DNA from: Streptomyces physcomitrii
GTDB taxonomy: Bacteria; Actinomycetota; Actinomycetes; Streptomycetales; Streptomycetaceae
Assembly: GCF_012273655.1 (NCBI RefSeq)
Contig: NZ_JAAWWP010000022.1
Span: 1-64,000 of the forward strand
DNA: 64,000 nt
Reading direction: 5' to 3'
Shown here piece by piece: positions 44,649 through 52,662 of this stretch. Both the position numbers and the translations under genes were made by a program. Position 1 is the stretch's first letter. Each line of letters begins with the position of its first letter. The notes beneath the pieces are model-generated. The model searched no databases and was not told the origin of the DNA. It saw nothing but the letters and a program-made list of their open reading frames with translations.

Positions 44649-45122
44649 TCAGCCCACCCCCGCCAGCACCCCCGCCACCGCCACCAGACCCAGCCCGGCG
44701 AGCAGGCAGTCCACCGCGGCGCGGATGAGCCGGAATTTGCGCAGGGCCAGGGCGGACAGGAAGCGCAGGTGTTCCACGCGGTAGCCGCCGAGGAGCCGGC
44801 CGCGCAGTTCCTCGTCGCCGAGGGCGGGCCAGCTGGTCCAGCCGGTGCCCGTGAGGTCGGGGCGTACGGCGAGCAGCAGCAGGGCGGTGGCCGCGAGCAG
44901 CGCGGTGGCGGCGAGGGCGCCGGTCAGCGTGACGGCGGCCGGGAGGTCCAGGGTCACCGCCGCCGAGAGCATGGCCGCGAGGGCCGCCGCGGACAGGGCG
45001 AGCAGCAGCCCGGCCTTGCTCTCGGTGCGCGCCAGGTCGCTCTGCACGCCCGCCATCAGCGCGGCGATCCGCTGCTGCGCCGCTTCGTCGCCCGGCGCGG
45101 CGGGCCCCGTCGTCGTCGCCAT
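44649..45122 (-). CDS. Lone PycTM-like (Pycsar effector family) membrane protein
   Basis: 157 aa from ATG 45122 (MATTTGPAAPGDEAAQQ) with AAGGAG 9 nt upstream. The family pattern LARTESKAGLLLALSAAALA is followed by three or four hydrophobic segments and the RFLSALALRKFRLIRAAV helix. Such proteins are the membrane effectors of cyclic-pyrimidine (Pycsar) defence or occur alone in streptomycete genomes. No cyclase gene is nearby, so only domain membership is claimed. Confidence 0.65.
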   Translation of the reverse strand: MATTTGPAAPGDEAAQQRIAALMAGVQSDLARTESKAGLLLALSAAALAAMLSAAVTLDLPAAVTLTGALAATALLAATALLLLAVRPDLTGTGWTSWPALGDEELRGRLLGGYRVEHLRFLSALALRKFRLIRAAVDCLLAGLGLVAVAGVLAGVG

Positions 45123-45283
45123 CGGCGCCGCTCCTTCCCTTCCCCGGTCTTCCCCGTGCCTTGCCCCTCGCGTGCCCATGGTCTCGTACGGCCTGCCGCC
45201 ACCGCCCGCCGGCCGGTGTGTGGTGCCCTCCCAACCGGCGCGCGGCGCACGGCACTTGCCGGTACCCGCCGCCTCAACACCGC

Positions 45284-46159
45284 TCAGGCGAGGGCGTCGG
45301 GGATGTGCTCCACCGGGATCCACACCTGGGCGTCCGCCTCCTTGCCGTCCGCCGAGAGCTTCGTCCAGGAGAGTTCGGGGCCGGGCCTGCTGCGGTACGG
45401 GTTGGCCGGGAACCACTGGGTGAAGATGTCCCGCCAGAGGTACTGGACCGCCTCCGGGAAGGCGCCGGAGCTCTCGAAGACCGCCCAGCTGCCGCCCGCG
45501 ACGGTACGGGTCTCCATGCCCTCGGGGGCGTCGGCGTGGGTCAACACCCCGTGGAAATAGTCGATTTCGGTGCCCTCCTCCCGGCCCGCGGAGAGCTTGT
45601 CGACGGCCGCGACGATCCCCTCGGGCTCCTGGTCGGAAAGTTCCGCCAGGCGGTCGAGGGTCTCCCGGCCGATGCTCCGCACAAAGGCGACGATGGCCGG
45701 ATTCATCCCCTCGTGGACCAAGGGGACCTGGGTCCCCCGGCCCACCATCCGGAAGGCGTCCTTCTCCACGATCCGATACCGCATGCTGCTGCTCCCTTCG
45801 ACGGTGAGGCGGAAGGAGAGCCGGGGCTGCGACTGCAGAGCGGCACCCGTGCGGCGGGCCTCGCCGGGGCCGACCCCGTGCATCGCGCGGAAGGCGCGGG
45901 CGAAGGCCTCCGCCGAGCCGTAGCCGTACCGCACCGCGATGTCGAGGAGCGTCCGCTCGCCCGCGAGCACCTCGGCGCCCGCGACGGTCAGCCGGCGGCG
46001 GCGTACGTACTCCGAGAGCGGCAGACCCGCGAGGGCCGAGAACATCCGCCGGAAGTGGTACTCCGAGGTGACGGCGATCCGTGCGAGACGGGCCGCGTCG
46101 GTCCTCTCACCGAGGTGGCGCTCGATGTCCTCCATGGCCTCGTTGAGCTGCTCCAGCAC
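45284..46159 (-). CDS. AraC-family regulator with GyrI-like effector domain
   Basis: 291 aa from GTG 46159 with AGGAGAG 6 nt upstream. The N-terminal AraC DNA-binding part is clear (ARIAVTSEYHFRRMFSALAGLP, YVRRRRLTVAGAEVL, DIAVRYGYGSAEAFARAFR). From residue 127 a GyrI-like ligand-binding domain follows (RYRIVEKDAFRMVGRGTQVPL, ending QVWIPVE). Rob- and SoxS-like proteins with this build sense small molecules and control efflux or detoxification. Target unknown; it lies next to a broken transporter gene. Confidence 0.88.
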   Translation of the reverse strand: MLEQLNEAMEDIERHLGERTDAARLARIAVTSEYHFRRMFSALAGLPLSEYVRRRRLTVAGAEVLAGERTLLDIAVRYGYGSAEAFARAFRAMHGVGPGEARRTGAALQSQPRLSFRLTVEGSSSMRYRIVEKDAFRMVGRGTQVPLVHEGMNPAIVAFVRSIGRETLDRLAELSDQEPEGIVAAVDKLSAGREEGTEIDYFHGVLTHADAPEGMETRTVAGGSWAVFESSGAFPEAVQYLWRDIFTQWFPANPYRSRPGPELSWTKLSADGKEADAQVWIPVEHIPDALA

Positions 46160-46324
46160 CGTGGCTCTCCTTGTCCTGCTGCTGTTGTGCTGCCCTCACG
46201 TTAGGAAGAGCGGGGGCTCCCGGACCCGACATCCGGTGCCCGCTGCGATCGGCCCTCAGGTCTCGGACCGGGTCCCGGGTTGCGGGTTCTGGGTTCCGGG
46301 TCCCGGGTCCCGGTTTCCGGGCCG

Positions 46325-46654
46325 TCAGAAGATCCGCAGACCCGCCCGCAGGATGAGGGTCGAGACGAACAGGGTGGGCGGGACGGTCAGCAGGCCGAGC
46401 CGGGTGAACTCGCCGAGGCGGGGCATCGCCGCCGGGTCGCCGTGCTCGTGCAGGATGCGGCGCCACAGCAGGGTCGCGAGGGATCCGGCGTAGGTGAGGT
46501 CGGGGCCGAGGTTCACGCCGATCAGGGCGGCGAGCAGCGGGCCGGGGCCCGCCGGGCCGAGGACCGGGAGCAGCGCGAGTAGGGCGGGCAGATTGTTGAT
46601 GAGGTTGGCCAGGACAGCGGCCAGGGCGGGTGTCGGCGTCGTCCGGGACGACGG
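46325..46654 (-). pseudogene. 5'-truncated remnant of an ArsB/SLC13-type transporter
   Basis: The minus-strand frame reads AALIGVNLGPDLTYAGSLAT and LLWRRILHEHGD, and ends RLGLLTVPPTLFVSTLILR. Upstream in the same frame come LANLINNLPALLALLPVLG and an in-frame TGA at 46657-46655 with no start between. These are the conserved last helices of ArsB/Na-H antiporter-like proteins, normally 400 aa or more, so the first three quarters is missing. The break lies at the direct repeats 46640-46724, which suggests deletion. Confidence 0.75.
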
Positions 46655-46724
46655 TCACAGGCGGTCCGGGGTGGCCGTCGGGCGTCCGGGACGACGGTCG
46701 GGCAGTCGGGCAGTCCGGGGTGGC
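46640..46724. repeat. Short direct repeats at the transporter break
   Basis: CGTCCGGGACGACGGTC occurs at 46640-46656 and 46683-46699 (17 identical bases, 43 bp apart). GTCCGGGGTGGC occurs at 46664-46675 and 46713-46724. CAGGACTGC also occurs twice just after. Such repeats often mark recombination scars. Confidence 0.7.
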
Positions 46725-46785
46725 GGCCCTTCAGGACTGCCGGTCCCTCAGGACTGCTGCCGGTCCGTCAGGGGAGGGCGTCCGG

Positions 46786-46826
46786 CGAAGGGGGCGGCGC
46801 ACCGGTCTGGTGCGCCGCCCCCTTCG
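46786..46826 (-). terminator. Strong terminator after gatB
   Basis: CGAAGGGGGCGGCGCACC (46786-46803) and its perfect complement (46809-46826) form an 18-bp stem with a 5-nt loop, 43 nt past the gatB stop. Confidence 0.9.
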
Positions 46827-46869
46827 GGTGACTGGTCCGGCGGGTGAGCGGTCCGGACGGTGCCGGGTG

Positions 46870-48381
46870 TCAGCCCTCGACGCCGAGCTGCGCGAGGATC
46901 AGTTCCTTCACGCGGGCGGCGTCCGCCTGGCCGCGGGTCGCCTTCATCACGGCGCCGACCAGGGCGCCCGCCGCCTGCACCTTGCCGCCGCGGATCTTGT
47001 CGGCGATGCCCGGGTTGGCGGCGATGGCCTCCTCGACCGCGGTGGTCAGCGCGCCCTCGTCGGAGACGACCTTGAGGCCGCGCTTGTCGACGACCTCGTC
47101 CGGGGTGCCCTCACCGGCGAGTACGCCCTCGATGACCTGGCGGGCCAGCTTGTCGTTGAGGTCGCCCGCGGCCACCAGGGCGGTCACCCGGGCGACCTGC
47201 TCCGGGGTGATCGGCAGGGCGTCGAGCGGGCGGCCGGTCTCGTTGGCGTGCCGGGCCAGCTCGCCCATCCACCACTTGCGGGCCTGGTCGGCGGGGGCGC
47301 CCGCCTCGATGGTGGCGACGATCGGGTCGATGGCACCGGCGTTGAGGATCGACTGCATGTCGTGGGCGCCGACGCCCCACTCCTCGCGGAGCCGGTTGCG
47401 GCGGGCCAGCGGCTGCTCGGGCAGGCCCGTGCGCAGCTCCTCGACCCACTCACGCGGGGGCGCGACGGGCACCAGGTCGGGCTCCGGGAAGTACCGGTAG
47501 TCCTCGGCGTTGTCCTTGATCCGGCCGGAGGTGGTGGAGCCGTCCTCCTCGTGGAAGTGGCGGGTCTCCTGGACGATGGTGCCGCCGGTGGAGAGCACCG
47601 CGGCGTGCCGCTGGATCTCGAAGCGGGCCGCGCGCTCCACCGAACGCAGCGAGTTGACGTTCTTGGTCTCGGAGCGGGTGCCGAACTCCGTGGTGCCGTT
47701 CGGCCGCAGCGAGAGGTTCACATCGCAGCGCATCTGGCCCTTGTCCATCCGGGCCTCCGAGACGCCGAGCGCCTTGATCAGCTCGCGCAGCTCGGCGACG
47801 TAGGCCCTGGCGACCTCCGGGGCCCGCTCCCCCGCGCCCTCGATCGGCTTGGTGACGATCTCGATGAGCGGGATACCGGCGCGGTTGTAGTCGAGCAGGG
47901 AGTGCGAGGCGCCGTGGATGCGGCCGGTGGCGCCGCCGACGTGGGTGGACTTGCCGGTGTCCTCCTCCATGTGGGCGCGCTCGATCTCCACCCGGAAGAC
48001 CTCGCCGTCCTCCAGCTGGACGTCCAGATAGCCGTCGAAGGCGATCGGCTCGTCGTACTGGGAGGTCTGGAAGTTCTTCGGCATGTCCGGGTAGAAGTAG
48101 TTCTTCCGCGCGAAGCGGCACCACTCGGCGATCTCGCAGTGCAGCGCGAGCCCGATCTTGATCGCGGACTCGACGCCGGTCGCGTTGACCACCGGCAGCG
48201 AACCGGGCAGCCCCAGGCAGGTCGGACAGGTCTGCGAGTTGGGCTCCGCACCGAGCTCGGTGGAGCAGCCGCAGAACATCTTGGTCCTGGTGCCGAGTTC
48301 GACATGGACCTCCAGGCCCATGACGGGGTCGTACGACTCGAGGGCCTCGTCGTAGGACACCAGGTCGGTCGTGACGGTCAC
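46870..48381 (-). CDS. gatB: Glu-tRNA(Gln)/Asp-tRNA(Asn) amidotransferase subunit B
   Basis: 503 aa from GTG 48381 (then TVTTDLVSYDEALESYDPVMG). It binds the misacylated tRNA and activates it for amidation, an essential role in bacteria that lack GlnRS. Seen: GLEVHVELGTRTKMFCGC, TCPTCLGLPGSLPVVN, RKNYFYPDMPKNFQTSQYD, RAHMEEDTGKS and the C-terminal YqeY-like tail. AAGGAG sits 12 nt before the start, inside the preceding gene, and a GTGA overlap joins the two. It is split from gatA by three other genes. Confidence 0.96.
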   Translation of the reverse strand: MTVTTDLVSYDEALESYDPVMGLEVHVELGTRTKMFCGCSTELGAEPNSQTCPTCLGLPGSLPVVNATGVESAIKIGLALHCEIAEWCRFARKNYFYPDMPKNFQTSQYDEPIAFDGYLDVQLEDGEVFRVEIERAHMEEDTGKSTHVGGATGRIHGASHSLLDYNRAGIPLIEIVTKPIEGAGERAPEVARAYVAELRELIKALGVSEARMDKGQMRCDVNLSLRPNGTTEFGTRSETKNVNSLRSVERAARFEIQRHAAVLSTGGTIVQETRHFHEEDGSTTSGRIKDNAEDYRYFPEPDLVPVAPPREWVEELRTGLPEQPLARRNRLREEWGVGAHDMQSILNAGAIDPIVATIEAGAPADQARKWWMGELARHANETGRPLDALPITPEQVARVTALVAAGDLNDKLARQVIEGVLAGEGTPDEVVDKRGLKVVSDEGALTTAVEEAIAANPGIADKIRGGKVQAAGALVGAVMKATRGQADAARVKELILAQLGVEG

Positions 48382-48971
48382 AGGAAGTGCAACTCCTTCA
48401 GGGCGGCTGTGAGATCGGCGCACCACTGCTGGTACGCGGGGAGTCTGCGGAGGCGGGCGAGGTCGGCACGCTCGCCGAGATACTGGGCGAGCTGGCGGGT
48501 GTCCCGGCCTCGCAGGATACGGGAGAGCAGGGCCTTCGGGTCGGGGACCTTCTCGGCCTCGTGCGGGGAGGAGGGAATCAGCGCGCGGTCGGCGCCGGGG
48601 AGGGAGGCGAGGAGGGGACCGTCCGCCAGGAGCCATGCCTCCGTCTCCCGGATCGGCACGGTGGGGACGATGCGGCAGCCGGGCGGGAGTGCGACGCCGG
48701 AGCGGACCTTGTCGATCTTCGCGCGCTCGCGGTGGTCGTTGTGGATGAGCAGGAGGTCCCGGTCGGTGGCCAGGTCGGCCACCAGTCGGCACACCTGCTC
48801 GTGGAGGCTGCGGGCGGTACTGCAGTCCGCGGTCACCGGCCACTCGTCGACGTCGAACGGCTCCGGCAGCCCGGCCGCCATCGCCTGCAGCTGCCGCGTC
48901 GCGAGCGGACGGAAGAAGGCCTCGTCCTCGGGCCCCTCGACGAACAGCGCGAAGGTCAGATAGCGGCTCAC
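48378..48971 (-). CDS. DUF4276-like, TOPRIM-type protein coupled to the ATPase
   Basis: 197 aa from GTG 48971 (then SRYLTFALFVEGPEDEAFF), sharing GTGA with the ATPase before it and GTGA with gatB after it. The VEGPEDEAF start, an acidic strand (RDLLLIHNDHRE) and PIRETEAWLLADG match DUF4276, a family with a TOPRIM-like fold. Compared with canonical TOPRIM proteins the DxD pair is not obvious (LIHNDHR). In defence systems such partners of AAA ATPases cut nucleic acids; activity here is inferred. Confidence 0.65.
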   Translation of the reverse strand: MSRYLTFALFVEGPEDEAFFRPLATRQLQAMAAGLPEPFDVDEWPVTADCSTARSLHEQVCRLVADLATDRDLLLIHNDHRERAKIDKVRSGVALPPGCRIVPTVPIRETEAWLLADGPLLASLPGADRALIPSSPHEAEKVPDPKALLSRILRGRDTRQLAQYLGERADLARLRRLPAYQQWCADLTAALKELHFL

Positions 48972-50209
48972 AGGCTTCCCGCCGTCGCGGACTCCAGATA
49001 CCTGCGCACCTCGTACGGGCCGACGAAGGTGCCGCGCCGACCGGACTCGGCGAGCGGACGCACCCGGGTGTGCCGGGAGGCCACCTCGCCCCCGCCGACC
49101 CGGACGACCGTGTCCACGAAGCGGATGTCGCCGGTGTGCTCCGGGTAGACCGCGGAGAGGACCACGGGAGAGTGGGTGGTGACGATGATCTGCTGCAGGG
49201 CGTCCACGCCCGAACAGCGCCGGAGCCGGTCCACGAGTTCTCTGACCTGACCGGGGTGCAGGCCGTTCTCGACGTCCTCGATCATCAGCGTCGCGCACGT
49301 GCCCGGCCGGTGCGCCGCGCGCCCCTCCCGGAGCGGACCGCTCACCCCGTCGTGGGCAGCGGTCAGCAGGGCCAGCGCGTGCAGGGTTCCGTCCGAGGCG
49401 AGGCGGACGGGGATGGGGGTGCCGTCGCGGTAGACCAGGTCGAGTTCCCAGGTGCCGTCGTGCTCGTTGGGCCGGGGCAGCAGTTCCACCAGGCCCGGCA
49501 GGACGGCCGAGGTGTCGGCTCGCAGCAGCAGTGCACGCCGGGCGCGCTCCTCGTCGGGCTTCTGCTCTCCCCCGGCCAGGAGACGCCCGAGTACGGCGGC
49601 CAGATTGCCCGCGTCGGGTGCGATCCGGGTGTCGTCGGCGAGGTCGGGGGCCTTGCGCGCGGCGGAGGGCCGCGGGACCAGCCGGTCCCAGGCGCAGGAA
49701 CGCCACACCTCGACCAAGGAGTACGGGACCTCCGCGTTCGCGCGGATCTCCTCCTGGAGCCGGCTGGCGAGACCCCAGTACGACGGTGCCTCGGTCAGGG
49801 GGCGCACGCTCGCCGTGAGGGAGGGACTCCCCCGCTCCTGCGGCCGGTGCACCGCCGCGTCCAGCCGCAGGTGCAGCAGCCCGTACTCGGGGTCGACGTG
49901 CAGGAAGCACACCGTGAGGCGCAGCCGGTCCGCGACCGTTCCGTCCCCGTACCGGTGGAAGAGGTCGAGGATCCGGCCCCTGCGGTCACCGCCCGGCCGG
50001 AGGCCGCCCCGCCAGGTGTGATGACCGGGCGGGCCCTGCTCGACGTCGAGATGACGGCTGTCGGTGAGCACCTGCGCGGCGAGATCCACCGCCTCGAGCA
50101 GATTGCTCTTGCCGGAGCCGTTCTGGCCCACGAGCACCGTGAACGGGGCGAGGTCCACCGCGACCTCGCGGAACGAGCGGAAGCCCTCGATCTCCAGTCG
50201 CGTGATCAC
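48968..50209 (-). CDS. OLD/RecF-like AAA ATPase of a two-gene module
   Basis: 413 aa from GTG 50209 (then ITRLEIEGFRSFREVAV) with a strong GAGGAGG 8 nt upstream. It is an ABC-type AAA_21 ATPase: Walker A FTVLVGQNGSGKSNLLEAV at residues 28-45, ABC-like signature LASDGTLHALALL, Walker B ATLMIEDVENGLHPGQ and the switch motif IIVTTHSPVVLS. It lacks a TOPRIM domain of its own, which the next gene may supply in trans, as in OLD- or PARIS-like pairs. It is inserted between the gatC-gatA unit and gatB. Confidence 0.85.
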   Translation of the reverse strand: MITRLEIEGFRSFREVAVDLAPFTVLVGQNGSGKSNLLEAVDLAAQVLTDSRHLDVEQGPPGHHTWRGGLRPGGDRRGRILDLFHRYGDGTVADRLRLTVCFLHVDPEYGLLHLRLDAAVHRPQERGSPSLTASVRPLTEAPSYWGLASRLQEEIRANAEVPYSLVEVWRSCAWDRLVPRPSAARKAPDLADDTRIAPDAGNLAAVLGRLLAGGEQKPDEERARRALLLRADTSAVLPGLVELLPRPNEHDGTWELDLVYRDGTPIPVRLASDGTLHALALLTAAHDGVSGPLREGRAAHRPGTCATLMIEDVENGLHPGQVRELVDRLRRCSGVDALQQIIVTTHSPVVLSAVYPEHTGDIRFVDTVVRVGGGEVASRHTRVRPLAESGRRGTFVGPYEVRRYLESATAGSL

Positions 50210-50254
50210 CGTGTCACCTCCTCTCCGTACCGGCGATGTCCGCGTGGACGACGG

Positions 50255-50294
50255 CCGGGGGCCCGAGCGATGCCGGGCCCCCGGAAAGCCGGGG
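50255..50294 (-). terminator. Terminator or switch before the ATPase module
   Basis: CCGGGGGCCCG (50255-50265) and CGGGCCCCCGG (50274-50284) form a perfect 11-bp stem. CCCCGG (50279-50284) can instead pair with CCGGGG (50289-50294), so the two hairpins exclude each other. It lies 3 nt past the 80-aa gene stop and 46 nt before the ATPase start, without a T run. Confidence 0.65.
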
Positions 50295-50296
50295 CC

Positions 50297-50535
50297 TCAG
50301 CCCAGCAGCACGTCGTCGTCGCCCAGGCGCTTCAGTTCGCGGTACAGGATCGCGAGGCCGGTGACGATGGCCGCGGCCGAGACCGCGGCGTCGACGAGTC
50401 GCAGGGTGTCGTTGTCCTCGCGGGCCAGCTTGGCCTGCTTGACGACGCTCAGCGCGCCGAAGGCCGTGGTGGCCATCGACAGGTAGGCGCCGGACTTGGA
50501 CTTCTTGAAGTTCTTAGCCTTCTTGGCCATTGCGC

Positions 50536-50539
<4 letters not shown>
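50297..50539 (-). CDS. Small conserved membrane-associated protein (80 aa)
   Basis: GTG 50539 overlaps the gatA stop (GTGA) and has GAGGAGG 11 nt upstream. An in-frame ATG three codons on gives MAKKAKNFKKSKSGAYLS, an equally usual start. A lysine-rich head is followed by two hydrophobic segments (about 22-40, 52-67) and an acidic tail. It is the normal gatA neighbour in streptomycetes, of unknown function. Confidence 0.75.
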
Positions 50540-52047
<1,508 letters not shown>

Positions 52048-52051
52048 GTTC

Positions 52052-52348
52052 TCAGTCCTCCCCCAGGATCTGCGGCACCTTGAAACGCTGCTGCTCCTGG
52101 GCCGGTGCGCCGGAGAGCGCCTGCTCGGGGGTGAGCGAGGGACGGACCTCGTCCGGGCGCATGACGTTCGTCAGCGGCAGCGGATGGGAGGTCGGCGGTA
52201 CGTCTTGGCCGGCGACCTCGGAGACACGGGCTACCGCGCCGATGATGTCGTCGAGCTGGCCCGCGAAGTGCTCCAGTTCTTCGGGCTTCAGCTCCAGACG
52301 CGCCAGCCGGGCGAGGTGGGCGACCTCCTCGCGCGTGATGCCAGGCAT
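52052..52348 (-). CDS. gatC: Glu-tRNA(Gln) amidotransferase subunit C
   Basis: 98 aa from ATG 52348 (MPGITREEVAHLARLARLEL), GAGG 10 nt upstream. Short wrapping subunit that stabilises GatA; the typical EELEHFAGQLDDIIGAVARV and NVMRPDEVRPSLTPEQAL segments are present. First gene of the gat operon, preceded by the long inverted repeat at 52484-52536. Confidence 0.95.
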   Translation of the reverse strand: MPGITREEVAHLARLARLELKPEELEHFAGQLDDIIGAVARVSEVAGQDVPPTSHPLPLTNVMRPDEVRPSLTPEQALSGAPAQEQQRFKVPQILGED

Positions 52349-52483
52349 GCAGCGATCCTCTGATGGGTGAGTGGTGTGTGGGGCAATCCTATGGGGCGGG
52401 GCGGGGTGCCTGTGCAACGCAGGGCGGGGGGTGGGGGGGATGGGGAGGGGCGGGGCGGGGGCTGGGGTGACGGGTGACAACTA

Positions 52484-52536
52484 ACAGGTGACAGATGACG
52501 GATGACAGATATCGATATCCGTCATCTGTCACCTGT
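52484..52536. repeat. 20-bp perfect inverted repeat made of 7-bp units
   Basis: 52484-52503 and 52517-52536 are exact inverted copies around a 13-nt centre that contains the palindrome GATATCGATATC (52508-52519). From about 52468 to 52545 the sequence steps in 7-bp units of the TGACRGR type, which switch to the complementary AYCYGTC type at the centre. It is AT-richer than the genome average. It lies 136 bp upstream of gatC and 125 bp after the rmdB stop; promoter, terminator or protein-binding roles are possible. No gene lies in 52349-52660. Confidence 0.85.
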
Positions 52537-52622
52537 GATCCGTCAGCCGCCGCCCGCCACCGCCCGCGACTTCCCCCGCTCACTCACCACACCCGCTGCT
52601 CCCACTACCGCTCCCACCCCAC

Positions 52623-52662
52623 CAACCCGTCAACCCGTCAACCCGTCAACCCACCAACCCCT
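52623..52662. repeat. 8-bp tandem repeat abutting the rmdB stop
   Basis: Five units of CAACCCGT (three exact, the last two variant) run from 52623 to 52662 and reach into the stop codon region of rmdB (52661-52663). Confidence 0.7.

Noticed and set aside
44649..45122. Complete Pycsar defence operon
   Set aside because: Only the membrane effector-like protein is present; no nucleotide cyclase adjoins it.
52389..52583. 64-codon frame across the gatC upstream inverted repeat
   Set aside because: It exists only because the repeat lacks stops; no homology or start signal.
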